Assembly: GCA_030522415.1 (NCBI GenBank)
Contig: CM060109.1
Location: 24,217,301-24,281,300, forward strand
Direction: 5' to 3'
From: Channallabes apus
Taxonomy: Eukaryota; Chordata; Actinopteri; Siluriformes; Clariidae
DNA length: 64,000 nucleotides
Below the pieces are notes generated by a model. It made no database searches. It had not been told where the DNA came from and saw only the letters and a list, made by a program, of their open reading frames with translations. A program made the position numbers and the translations under genes. Numbering within the stretch: position 1 is the stretch's first letter; the number at the start of each line of letters is the position of its first letter. Below, in pieces: positions 1 through 11,547 of this stretch.

Positions 1-1254
1 GAACACGCTCGTTTTAAGCCCACGAAGGCCTAATGAGCTGATGAGTTGTGCCAGGTATAAGAGATTAGGGGAAACACTGAAATGTGCAGTGCAGTGGGAC
101 TTGAGGACATGGTACCTGGGAAACACTGGCCTAAATTTGCCCCTACATAGCCATGCAGGTAATTGAGGTAAAAGATGCCGGGTGCCAAACCTATCAGTTG
201 CAACGTGTTCTGCCTCATGACAAAATGAGCTGCACTGCATCATCAAGTTCAGAAAGAAGCCTTATGCGTTCAGCATTTGCACTCGAAGGGTTAGCTCAGT
301 AGAATGAGATTGCTCATATAAATAGCCTGTATTTTGTACAGGGTAATACAGTAGCTTGATGCTTTTGAGTAACACTAATGTACATGTTGCATCAGTGTTT
401 TGGCATGCTGTTACCACACACAACAGAATCCAAATAGCAATTTTTGTTCCTAACACTTGTTTTAAGTGAAACGTGTGATTCATCACCAGATTCATATGAA
501 ACAAAGGCTTATTGTACTATTAGGACAATAGATATTTTAATCTCTCTCCCTCTTTTGTTATAATTAGAATGAGGTACATCAACAACTCTTTGTAGAGTAA
601 CAGCAAAACAGGACCACAAGCCACAAAGTTTGATTAGAGAAATGGGATTTGATTTGTGGTCACATCCAAAGTGACACATTCCCAGTTAAATAAAAGCATC
701 ATGTCTGTTCTGGCAGTGATTTTAGGTGGCGTGAGGTTTTGATTAATTCGCCATGGCAATTGTGTACCTTAGCAGCCTGGTGATAATGAAGTGAGGAGAG
801 TGTTTTGTTGTCTTGGTCGATTTAGTCTTGTTGCCTGGTCTGTACTAGAATTGTAACATGGAGCAATAATAACATGGAAGAGAGAGAACAGTAGAGAGTT
901 AGAGAGAGAGAGAGTATGTTGGCTCTCACTGTACAGTAGACTTCACTGTTGCATAATTCTTCTTAGCTCAAAGCTTTCTTGTTGTCCTTTATGGACAGTG
1001 CCTTTTGACATGTTTTTAAAACTACACTTTCTATGAATGCCTTCTGCTCCAGCAGATGGCACTTTCAGATAGCCCCTGTGATAGAAAATGTTTTCCTGGT
1101 AGGGATAAAGTCTTGCGCTTAACAGTGCCAAAAGTACCATGGTGTGAATGATGATGCTATAGACACAGGGTAAACAGTGGTTTGTTTTTAGTTTCTATGG
1201 AATTTAGCATTATGGGATTGAAGGTATCTGCTCCACTGGGAGACGGGGTAGAAC

Positions 1255-1255
<1 letters not shown>
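1..1255. other. Non-coding sequence, no feature recognised
   Basis: AT-rich single-copy-looking DNA. The short open frames here have no recognisable domain and no coding-like structure. A short GA-rich run lies near 900-915. Confidence 0.5.

Positions 1256-1299
<44 letters not shown>
1256..1299. repeat. (TG)n microsatellite
   Basis: An uninterrupted TG dinucleotide run of about 44 bases, typical of fish genomes and likely polymorphic in length. Confidence 0.95.
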
Positions 1300-1302
<3 letters not shown>

Positions 1303-1981
1303 ACAATGTTCCCGCTTACTCATTATGTATCAAAAGCATTGTTTAATGCTCTATCACTGTCTTTCCATCTTATTCATCTTATAGCAATACATTTTTGGGT
1401 CAGTCTGCAGTAGGGAAAATATAGTTTTGATGAGGAAATCTAATGCAAATTTTTTTTTCACACATATATTCTGACCACAAAATCACCTAATCCAGTTAAA
1501 TGTTATCAACTACATTCTCTAAGCAAATATCTGTGTATCTATTTGGTGAGCAATAGAGGCATTTTTTCCTGGTCTTTTACTGTATATGTATGAATGGCTG
1601 AAGACACAATTTTTTTAGAAGGTATAATATTTGTAAATACTGAAAACAAAAATATTTCGAAAAATATTAGAACTTTAGTACCCTGGTTTATAACACTGTA
1701 TGTCACTTAGTTAACTCTAGATGTAACATAAATTACAGGGTAGGAACATGCACTCATTCCCTGATTATGTAAAATCATATCATAAAAACTATGCTAGATT
1801 GAAATGTTGAAATGTTTGAATGAATGTTGTGGCATTAATATATTATATATTAAAATAATTTGCAGTAAACCACGTTTGTACCTAGCATATGTTTTGTGTA
1901 ATATACCTTATGTTTAAAATTAATGAAGGACTGTATGCTCACACTGTTCATTATAAATCAAATGTGATTCATTATTTTATA

Positions 1982-2604
1982 ACACTGATCAGCTATAACA
2001 TAAAAACTATCAAGAGGTGAAGTAAATTACATTGATAATCTTGAGAGGTGGTATATACAGTATCAGGCAGCAGGTAAACATTCAGTTCTCGAAGGTGATG
2101 TTTTGAAAGCAGAAAAACAGGCATGTGTACGAATCTGAGGGACTTTTTTGATGGTTGACCAAATTATAATGGTTAGAAGCCTTGATCAAACCATTTCAAA
2201 ATCAGCACTTGACAGTCTTGTGGAGTGTTTATAGCATGCAGTGGTTAGTATCTACCAAAAGATAACCAAAGAAGGACAACCGGTGAACAGGTGACAAGGT
2301 GTGACTGTACGCCCCTGTCATGATAAGGGCCTCTTCCCTAGTGAGAGTGGACTCTTTCAGCAGGATAATGCGCCCTGACACATTCCAAAAAATGGTTAAG
2401 GATTGGTTTGTGGAACATCTCAATCTGATTAAGCATCTGTAGGATGTGCTGGACAAATCTGGTCCATGAAGGCCCTATCTTGCAACTTATAGGACATAAA
2501 GCTCTTGTGGATTCCATACCGCAATGGGTCAGAGCTGTTTGGGTGGCACAAGGGGGACATAGACAATTGCAGGCAGGTTTTAATATTATGACTGGTCTGT
2601 GTAT
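1982..2604 (+). mobile_element. Decayed Tc1-like transposon, internally deleted
   Basis: The left end carries an inverted-repeat motif close to ACTGATCAGC(T/C)ATAACAT, and the right end is a degraded reverse match ending near 2604. Between them are recognisable pieces of a Tc1 gene in order: the 5' leader and HTH-coding part (about 2090-2300), then a jump to the region coding the second catalytic Asp context (CAGGATAATGCGCCCTG near 2360) and the 3' end (near 2430-2560). The middle of the gene is missing and the frame is broken many times. The same family recurs at 26490, 58770 and 59788. This is an old, dead copy; family assignment is from remembered fish Tc1 consensus features. Confidence 0.75.
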
Positions 2605-2684
2605 ATTTTGCTGATCAGAAGCTACATTTATATGATAGCCATCAATAAATTGATATATAATACTAAATAGTACTTATAATAGTA
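2605..2684. other. Short spacer between two Tc1 relics
   Basis: AT-rich spacer of about 80 bp with no feature of its own. Confidence 0.4.
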
Positions 2685-3256
2685 CACTGTCTAGCCAAAA
2701 AGCTCCCCCATCTAACATTTCTTTGATTACAGTGGTTATGGTTGCCAATTCATATGTGTGAAAATGATTCTTCATGCTCCAAGAACTACTCTTTCAAAGT
2801 CTAAGTTCTTGGAATATGCCTGTGGATGAAAACCTGATTAGAAATCTTGATTGGATAACCTGTTTTTTCAGTACATTAAGGTCTTGAGCTGACTTCATTT
2901 TAATGCCACATAACATTTGTGAGCCCAGAACTGACCAATTGAAGAAACCCCAGATCATAACCCTGCTTCTAGAGGCTTGTACAATGGGGACTATGATAGG
3001 TGCATCATTTCATGTGTTTCCTTTCTTACCCTGATGTACTTGGAATAGGGTAAATCTGGACTCATCAAATCACTTGACCTTTTTTATTGCTTCAAAGTCC
3101 AGTCTTTATGCTCCCTAAAGCCTTTTATGGTTACTATTGTGTTAGACAGTTCTTAACCCAATTCCAGTCATTTAAACTCCTTGTGGGTTTTTCCTTTCTT
3201 AATAAGGCCAATAATTTGACCATTTGGCAAACAGCAACTTTTTGGTACAGACAGTG
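2685..3256 (-). mobile_element. Decayed Tc1-like transposon of a second family
   Basis: The ends are inverted: TACACTGTCTAGCCAAAAAG at the left and a shorter match, ACAGACAGTGTA, at the right, each next to TA. The interior on the minus strand matches pieces of a fish Tc1 transposase gene: the catalytic-domain part (about 2870-3100) and the N-terminal HTH part (about 3140-3230, TCTTAACCCAATTCCAGT and CCAATAATTTGACC). Both parts are heavily mutated and separated by deletions. The 2760-3070 portion is clearly homologous to 17760-18052, another relic of this family. Confidence 0.7.
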
Positions 3257-4546
3257 TATAAAAAAGTTATACTGTATCTACTTTTTATGTGACAATAATA
3301 TTGAATCATAGATTAGGATTTGTTAGACAGTATTGCTGATTTTCTTTAACAGCATCCCTGACAATAATGGCAATAATGTGCTTGTTTAATTGCATTATTA
3401 TTTCCATAGTAAAATGTACACAGGAACATTTTAGGCTTGTACTCGACACATGCAGATAAATAAAGTATGTACAATAATTGATTGTATGGAGAAACTGCAT
3501 TCAGTAATAGCTAGATTGCCTTGTGGAAGGATCATAAATTGTCCATTTCTGAGCAGCACTTATTTAGTTATACTTTTTGAAAGGAGTCTCCAGTGTCAGT
3601 ACTTTAGGATTTATAGAAGACTTTTGTATAAAGTTTTTAAGCTAGAGAATTTCATCTGAAACATGACAAATGGTATTATTTTGTTTAATTAACTTCAGGA
3701 GGAAGGAAACAAGTAAAACAAAAAAAAATGTTTTAAGAGAGGACAAATGAAAGATAGATTCTAGCTGCTATAACATAAGAGTTAATAGGAACTAACATGT
3801 TCATGGTTGTCATGCACTGTTAGAGGTAAGGTAATAAATGGATACATAATTTCATGCATACTTTTTTTTTCCTATTCACGAATAGATATGGAACAAAGGC
3901 AGCAAAACACATGTATTTTTGTGTGTATTATAATAAAATAGAACAAACTTGGGGTCTTTTATTACCTATTATTTTATTACAAAAACATTTGTTATGATTT
4001 TCTTGACACTTTTATATGCTCATTAGTGAACAGAATACTGCAGTTTCCACTGTTTATGGAACTTGTGTTGCTGCTCAGATCACATGATTCTTTTTTTTAA
4101 AACAGTAATTATTCCTTTCCTTCCCATGAGCTCTCTACCTCCCTTAGCATCATTTAAGTGATTTGAGAATCCAAGTACTGTACAGTGTTAGTAAAGGATC
4201 CAGAATGTGCGTGGTGGCACACAGCCCGCTACCAGCTAGGAGCTTTTGTGGTCTCACTTGTGCCTCATATTGTTATCGTGTCACACTGTGATACAGATTT
4301 GCAAGGCGAGACCTGCATGCAAGCATGTGAGAAGATATTGGTGCAGGTATTATGGCTGTTCATTTATACATTCTTTGGCAGGTGTATTAGCATAGTAATA
4401 CCTCTAGACACTCACATTGCTCGACCAGGTATCATGCTTCAGGATTATTGTATTATATTATTGTACAATTGTATTATAATGAATGCATATGAATCTAAAA
4501 TTAGAAAATCATGTATCAAAATCAAACTCTTTGCAGCTTTTATTTC
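3257..4546. other. Non-coding sequence, no feature recognised
   Basis: AT-rich sequence with A and T runs. An open frame from 4185 to about 4610 (141 codons) shows no known motif, and I treat it as chance. Confidence 0.45.
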
Positions 4547-5070
4547 TACAAGCGGGATTCAAGTCAAACCGACTCTTTTGTTTGTGCAAAATAACAAAAC
4601 ACAGGTATGAGAGTAAAAAATATTTCTAATGCACTTATCACTGCATTTCACTAGTGCTTAGATACCATCAGGGTACAGTAGAAAGTTTTCTCTTTATGCC
4701 ATAGCCAGGATAGGACTACTGTACCTGCTTTTCGTCTGAGACGCTGGCCTCCCAGGAATTCCATGAATTTGAATGGTCAAATAACTCCCAGTCGAGTTCC
4801 CATAATGTGCAAGTCGTGATTGTGAATGATTGCGTGTTTAGTTCCTGATTTTCAAGGATCGACATCTCAGCCAGGATTGTCATTCATGGAAGTACGGGCC
4901 TTCTTTAAAAAATTTGCACCATTCAAATGTTTTACTGTGGCTAAGAGTCTCATCACCGTTCTGTGCTTGAAATCTTCTGTAAATGTCATTCAGTTTTGCA
5001 CCTTCATTCATGAGAAATTCCATCATGTCTTCACTTGAACAGCCATCATGGTAAAGTGTGAAAAGCACTT
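4547..5070 (-). mobile_element. Mariner-type transposon relic
   Basis: On the minus strand, 5068-4880 encodes a segment resembling the N-terminal HTH of mariner transposases: a run like FLMNEGAKLNDIYRRF followed by SKTFEWCKFFKEG. After a frameshift and stops comes a deletion, then C-terminal mariner-like pieces: FMEFLGGQRL near 4770-4740 and a DGI-ALVKCSDKCI-like stretch near 4670-4630, corresponding to the family's conserved LV-RWDKC ending. The central catalytic region is missing. The motif TCAAGTCAAACCG near 4558 may be the terminal repeat, because a close match (TTCAAGTCAAACAGG) occurs beside the second copy at 37533. The far (5') end was not found. Confidence 0.65.
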
Positions 5071-6289
5071 AATAATACTATCACACTTTGGATGGGAGAT
5101 TCTGCAATAGTCAAAAAAGAGCGCTTCAACTTTGTTCCATCTCCCAGTTTCCTTACAAATTTTAAGGAAAGGTTTATCGCTCCTCTAAGAGTAGCTGAAC
5201 AAGTGGTGCGAAATGAGCCAGATTTGCAGCTGATTCATTTCTCAGACAGCATCTACTTCTGTCTCTGTGGCATATCACTAAATGAGATGACATTAACTGT
5301 CATTCCATTAGAGTGACCCTTGACTCTGCATGCTATGCGACATACACTTATCGTCTATTATTCGGATCTCTACCTCATGATTATGACTCATCAGAGAGCC
5401 ACATACTTGTTTCAGGGAACAGCAGGGTTAAGATAGTTGTGTTGGAGAGCTGACTGCCTTTTCAGTGTGCATTTGTAGCTTTTGTATTTCCATTCGTGAG
5501 GCAACAAAACTCAGATGATTTTAAGTAGAGCATTAAAAAGAAATTATATTTTATGTAATTATCACAATCTCCACCTTATTGGGTGATTTTTTTTTTGTGT
5601 TGCAGTTATTAAAACCCGCACTTTTGTATTTTTGTGTTAGGCGAGTGTGCAATGACCATTTTGCCAGTTGCCCAGAAGTCCTCAGTGCACTAAATAAATA
5701 GTTCATGTGCCTTGTCTTTAATATTGCATCAAAGGCTTAGGCTGCCCACATATCCCAAAGTTCCATTTGTGTTTAATATTAGTAGAATACTGTATACTTG
5801 CGTATCATTTACCCTGTTTTGGCTGTTTTATCAGATCCACTTACTATACAGGTTCTCTTTGTAGGTGTACAATTACAGACTGTAACCCGTTTGTTGCTAT
5901 GGAAATCCTGTTACCCCTCCCAACCCATTGAACAGAGGAAAGGGAGCATCACCAACAGTGACCAGATATTTTAGATATTAACAGTATAGCCAGTAACCAG
6001 TTTAGGATCATAAGCTATGCATTTTTTTTTTATTTTCACTACTATATGGACAATGTATATTAAATGAAACATATTATGAATATTTATCTTCAGAAATTGC
6101 TAAAAGCATTATATCCTTGTGTATTCAGTTGCACAGATTACAACTGCACCAGCCTGGTTTCATCTGAAACTGCAAGCCCTAAAAGCACTCAAGGATCATT
6201 GTAGTAAGGGACCACTTCCTACGAACCCTTAGCAACCTTCTGCTGGCCATGTGTGAGACACAGCTGAAGTCAGCTTTGAAAGATTAAGA
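5071..6289. other. Non-coding sequence, possible upstream part of the mariner relic
   Basis: Bases 5080-5320 may still belong to the 5' part of the mariner relic, but I could not align them. The rest is AT-rich without a recognisable feature. Confidence 0.35.
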
Positions 6290-6304
6290 TGTTTCATATC
6301 CATT

Positions 6305-6664
6305 CATTCATTCAACTTCTATACCGCTTTATCCTGTATTTAGGGTCGCGGGGACCTATCCCAGGCGACTCAGGGCACGAGGCAGGGTACACCCTGGACA
6401 GCGTGCCAATCCATCGCAGAGCGCACACACACACACACACACACTCATTCACACACTATGGTCAATTTGGGAATGCCAATTAGCCTAATCTGCATGTCTT
6501 TGGACTGTGGGAGGAAACCGGAGAACCCGGAGGAAACCCACCAATCATGGGGAGAACATGCAAACTCCATGCACACAGAGACGGGAATCGAGCCTGGCCG
6601 GGAATCGAATCTGGACCCTGGAGGTGCAAGGCGACAGTGTTAACCACTACACCACCATGCCGCC
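6305..6664 (-). mobile_element. Full-length tRNA-derived SINE (SINE-A)
   Basis: Read on the minus strand it begins with a tRNA-like head: GGCGGCATGGTGGTGTAGTG covers the box A region, and GGTTCGATTCC-like sequence forms box B. The body then includes the AAAGACATGCAGATTAGGC motif, an internal CA-rich stretch (6420-6445 on the plus strand) and a tail ending ATAAAGCGGTATAGAAG plus (ATGA)n. It is flanked by a perfect 15-bp target duplication, TGTTTCATATCCATT, at 6290-6304 and 6665-6679. The exact duplication shows insertion by target-primed reverse transcription. Other copies lie at 9341, 19714, 38490, 48606 and 59836. Confidence 0.92.
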
Positions 6665-6679
6665 TGTTTCATATCCATT

Positions 6680-8771
6680 ATTCACAATTGGGCCAGTAGA
6701 TCTTAAGTTATGTAATAATTTTTTTTTTGTGGTTTAAAGTCACAATTTGGTCAGTTTGTTGTTGCTAAATGAAAACTGTTGGACCATTGTGGACCTAATA
6801 AAAGTCAGTTTTAGAGGGGGAAAAACGTTCTTAAATAAACCATAACTAAACACATTTTAAATTATATCATGTAATGCATTATGGGCATATCTCTCCAACT
6901 TGAGAGTGTATTTCTTTACACAAAATTCCTGATTAATCTTGATGTTCCAGTTGAGCACTTCTTTGTAGGTTTTGATGTATTATGTCTTTTACATGTTCTA
7001 ACAACCATAATCGCTTTGGCCAATATCTTTTCAGGCCAATGATTAATTTTTATTATATTATGAGGCATATAGTAAGTGCAACATAAAGAAATCACATTAT
7101 GACATTATGTCCATATTGTGCAGTTCTAAGGATGAGTCAGTTATGTGGCACGGACGAAGTCGCAGGCGTATTTAGTATTTTATAAGGCAGACAGGGTGTT
7201 TAGACACTTTTTTTCCCTTTCTGGTCATGATGCTTTTGTACCACATTTGCAGAATGACCCATATGCTGTACATTATTGTGTATTTTAAACATCCAGAACT
7301 CACACTAACTAATGTCTACTGACCTGAGACAGTTACAAGTGCAGGAAAACAAAAGCTTTATTATAAAATATGAAACATAGCTAAATAAATGTGCGTATAA
7401 TATGCTTCCTGTCATAAATACTTTATATACCTTTCAAATATTTTATTTTTAGCTTTAGCAAAGTACAGTACATTGTTTATACAATATATGTATATATATT
7501 ATCATGCTACATCCAGTAAATAGTACAAGTTAATGGTTTTTCTGTTCACAAACCAGGAGAACATGCAAATTCAATAGACACAGAAAAACAAAAAGGTTTT
7601 TCCTCTTGTTAACTGAACCCAAGCCTAATACAGTACATCTCCAGTAATACTGGTTCTGTTATCTGTTAGTTCTGGTTCTAATAAGGTTTTCAGACACTTT
7701 TCCTTTTTTCTTTTTTCTTTTTCTGGTCATGGTGCTTTTGAACCACATTTGCAAGGGGCTTGCAGCTGGTTTTCAGGTGTGGGTCGTCAATATGATGATG
7801 AAGACTTCTTTCATGTTGGGTGTTGTAGTTCATATATATATATATAAAAGTATACAGTATATATACAGTATATACTGTACTGTATACTTATAATTTGATT
7901 TGCAATAATTACTACTTCAAATTTAGTTTTTGTATTTTGGTGTTACTGTAAAATAAGATGAATGCAAATAGTGCAAAAAAAAATGTGCCAGTTGTTCGAT
8001 AAGTACATCTGCTCAATGTCCCAACATTTTAGGGTTTTGGATCATGTAAGTGTTACTGCGGATTAAATTTCCTAGTTTGTCATTTTCATGACCGAGTCAA
8101 GACTGTTTTTTTTTTAATCTCAATTTTGTGACAATAGTACCTAGGTTAAATGTAGCTCCTTAGCTAATTATCAAACTCTTTCTGACCTGAATGAAGTGTA
8201 TTAATTTGACTCATATTAGTTTAAGGTACTGCTGAGAAGTGCTACCTTTTTTCAAACCTTTTTTAATGGTGAAATATGAAACACGTCATTTTAATAACTG
8301 AGTAGTGCTGATGTGGGAGTTTTTTTATATACATAATTCCCACTTTTACGCAAGAGTCTGAGCTGCTGCCAGGGTAATATGTCTCAAATCCTGTACTTTG
8401 CAAATCATGCCTTGTATAATTCAGCTACAGGGAGAGTTATTACAGTGTAATGTTGGAACAGCTCAAGCCATTCATAGAAAATGAGGTACTATGAGTCCAA
8501 ACTCTGCATGGATCTTGGACAGTAGTTGAACTAGTGCACAAAAGGAGATAACTATAATATCATTAGCTTATGCCCTCTGCAAAGATTGCTGTGTGAGATA
8601 TTATTGAAAATGATTAAATAAATGACTAAAACATCTCAGGGTAGCAAGGCATTGTGTCCAGTACTGTCCGGTGTTAATCATTACTGCCCTTGTTAGTGCC
8701 ATGAGCTTTATATCAGTTGCTGCTTGTATGACAGGAAAAATGGACATTCTCACAACTTTTTTTTCTATCAC
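6680..8771. other. Non-coding sequence with a short direct-repeat pair and TA-rich tract
   Basis: Two related blocks, 7193-7253 and 7685-7755, share the core TTTCTGGTCATG(A/G)TGCTTTTG followed by ACCACATTTGCA. A (TA)n/TACAGTATA palindromic tract lies at 7830-7890. Bases 7550-7630 on the minus strand resemble the middle of SINE-A (AGAACATGCAAATTCAATAG), suggesting a heavily decayed fragment. No gene seen. Confidence 0.5.
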
Positions 8772-9050
8772 GGGCGGTGTAGTGGCATAGTGGTTAGCGC
8801 TGTAGCCTCGCACCTCCAGGGTTGAGGATTCGATTCCGACCTCGGGTCTGTGTTTGAATGTAGTTTGAATGTTCTCCATGTGCATGGTGGGTTTCTCGGA
8901 GTGCTCTGTTTTCCCCCCAGTCCAAAGACATACAGATTAAGCAAATTGTCCATATTATGTTTATGGGAGTGTGTGGTGTACCTGCTAGGGTGCAAATCCC
9001 TTGCAGGTACACCACACACTCACAGTCATAAGTGTGTGAGTCATAAGACA
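8772..9050 (+). mobile_element. Old SINE-A relic with perfect hairpin near its 3' side
   Basis: The tRNA-like head (GTAGTGGCATAGTGGTTAGC, then GATTCGATTCC as box B) and the central SINE-A motifs (GTTCTCC, GTGGGTTTC, CAGTCCAAAGACATACAGATTA) are present but diverged. The 3' part of the family is replaced by a perfect 19-bp inverted repeat (8967-8985 and 9003-9021, 17-nt loop). The usual 3' tail is missing. Confidence 0.7.
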
Positions 9051-9340
9051 AGGTTTTAATCGTAACAAGTTTAAATATCTATTACTGTAATTAAAATCTG
9101 ACAATTCAAATTCAATTAAATAATCATTTACCCAAATAACAGTCAATTGTGACCCAACCCCAGTGGTTAGATTGGGCTGGAATGGGGTGCAACAGCACCT
9201 TCAAACAAACAAACAAACCAACTGATTGGCAGTTCATAATAAAGATTCTAAAGTGTTGCACTCTATTATCTTTGGTTCATATTATTGTTAAGGAAACGGT
9301 TATAACTGTTTTAACTAATGAAACATTCATACTAATGTTA

Positions 9341-9651
9341 CTCACTCATATTCTATACCGCTTTATCCTGTATTCAGGGTCGCAGAGAACTGGAGCCTAT
9401 CGCAGGAGGCTTTGGGCACAAGGAAGGGTATGGACAAGGGTGCCAATCCATTGCAGGGCACACACACATATACACACACTTATTCATAGCCTAATCTGCA
9501 TGTCTTTGGACTGTGGGAGGAAACTGGAGTACTTGGAGGAAACCCACCAAGCACGGGGAGAACATGCAAACTCCATGCACACAGAAACGGGAATTGAGCC
9601 TGGCCGGGAATCGAACCCGGACTCTGGAGGTGCAAGGCGACAATGCTATAT
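9341..9651 (-). mobile_element. SINE-A copy, nearly full length
   Basis: Minus-strand SINE-A with the tail motif TATACCGCTTTATCCTGTAT (9353-9372) at the low coordinate and box B (GGGAATCGAACCCGG, around 9605-9620) at the high coordinate. The extreme 5' head is lost. An 8-bp direct repeat TAATGTTA (9333-9340 and 9652-9659) flanks it and is the probable target duplication. A 249-codon open frame crosses this copy, but only because the SINE happens to lack stops in that frame. Confidence 0.88.
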
Positions 9652-9659
9652 TAATGTTA

Positions 9660-11344
9660 ATAATTTGAACAGCCATGTTAATAATTATTATTTTTATGTC
9701 CGCATGCTGCTTGTCTTTCCTTTAGTCACATACCATCAATACTGTCTTATTAAAACAGAACATAGTATAATGCATTATACTAATATTAAACATTGTGCAA
9801 GTAAAAAATTACATATTTTTTTCTCAAAAATCGAGAACAATAGACAAGTCTTGAAATTTGTGGCAGAAAAAATTGCATGTATATCTGGGTTATTTTGAGG
9901 TGAGTCATTTTCCTCACTGCACTGCTGCACTTGGTTTAGGGTTCCACCCACCTGCCAAATCCCACCTTAACCCTGGCCTAGCATCTTAAGATTAGACCCT
10001 GTTGAACGTGTTATGTACCAAAATCAAATAGAACTACTGAAAGCAACACTAGGATTAGAAGATATAACACACTTTAAATCTACTGTATGTGGATACATAA
10101 TCGGAAGCAAAAAACACAAAGTCCAAGGTGCAGAACCATTTGCCTGCAACTATAAATAATTCGTTTTTTAGAAAATAATGCCCTGCAACAGTGTTTAAAA
10201 TAAAACACATTGTAATTCAAATGAAGAATCAGAAAGGTAGCCATATGGGAGGATTAGCCACACATCAAGACAAACCATAGGCTGTGTGATGCTCTGCTGC
10301 AGTCTGCGAGAGAGCTCTTGGATGGCTGCCCCAGTAAACTGCATTATACTTTCTCCCAGGACAAAGTGAGTGCCCTTTCTGTACCTGAACTTCTGCAAGA
10401 AGTCAGTTTTAAAGGCTGATATCTCCAACACAAGACTTGTTGGGTGTGCCATGCATATGTGTCATGTGTTTGTAGTTATGGATTCCATGCATGCTGTTAA
10501 AGGCAGTTTGTGTTGACGCTCCTGTGGTGGACAATTTGACTAATGGTAGAGTAAAATGACATAAAATGTGTGTTGTCTCAGAAAGGAAAAATGTTGACAG
10601 ATGAAAGCAGTGCATGACTTGCATTTGTCATTTGATTAGAGATTTTTAGTATGGAACACTTGCATTCTTGGCAATATTTAATTTGTTTGTTGAATGTTGA
10701 TCTGTGCATCATAGTCATTTCTTTTCTCTTCACTATTAGCTAAGTCATGGTTATGGACAAATCCAGCCTTAACAATATACTATTGTTTATACAATAGCTA
10801 AACGCATGATCTGATTAAACATGACCATGTGCCTTTAGCTACTGTATAAACAGTTAGTTATTTATCTTTTATTCATAAGCAAGATGTAATAATTCTTATT
10901 ACAGTTGTGCAGCAAATGTTAGTGTAGTGGGTTTTTAGTGTAGTTAGATTGTAAGAGTTAAAATACACTTGTAATCATGTCTTCTGGTATCTGTGTGGAC
11001 ACTCACATTTTCTGTAACATACTGTATAGACCCCTTAAAGCTCAGAGCATTTTAGGCATTATTCGTTTTAGCGTTTTTTTTTTCTTTTTTTAAATAACTT
11101 GTGCAGTAAAGAGTGACATCCTTTTTTTTCAGCACAGCTACAGAAACATGACTGAGCAAAAAAAAAAGTAACACAGGCAAAAAAATAGCATAGATACACA
11201 TGGTCATGCGTGGTTTATTGTTGTTTTTCTTTATTTCTATGATCAAAAAACAATAATAATATGACACCATTTCCATATTCCGTTGGTGGTAAAATTTACC
11301 CTTAATAAAAGTAATAATAACTTTTGTTCTCCCTCTTATCACAC
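9660..11344. other. Non-coding sequence, no feature recognised
   Basis: No repeat or gene identified. A minus-strand open frame at 10452-10195 (85 codons) has fairly even amino-acid use but no motif I recognise and no clear splice context. Confidence 0.4.
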
Positions 11345-11547
11345 AATATTGTGCAAGTTCTTTCACTTAAGAAGATGAGAGAGGCCTGTAATTTTCATAC
11401 AGTAGGTAAACCTCAACTATGAGAGACAAAATAATAAAAACAAATCCAGAAAATCACATTTTAGGATTTTTAAAAGAATTTATTTGCAAATTATGGTGGA
11501 AAATAAGTATTTGGTCACCTATAAACAAGCAAGATTTCTGGATCTCA

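Noticed and set aside
1256..1299. Regular short repeats as a possible CRISPR array
   Set aside because: All such tracts are pure di-, tri- or tetranucleotide microsatellites without spacers, in a vertebrate genome.
4185..4610. 141-codon plus-strand frame
   Set aside because: No recognisable motif, unbalanced hydrophobic stretches from AT-rich DNA, and it overlaps the end of a mariner relic.
9149..9898. 249-codon open frame, one of the longest non-transposase frames
   Set aside because: It runs straight through a SINE on the opposite strand and AT-rich flank; the residues mirror repeat sequence with no domain.
10195..10452. 85-codon minus-strand frame with fairly protein-like composition
   Set aside because: I could not link it to any family and saw no supporting exon structure.
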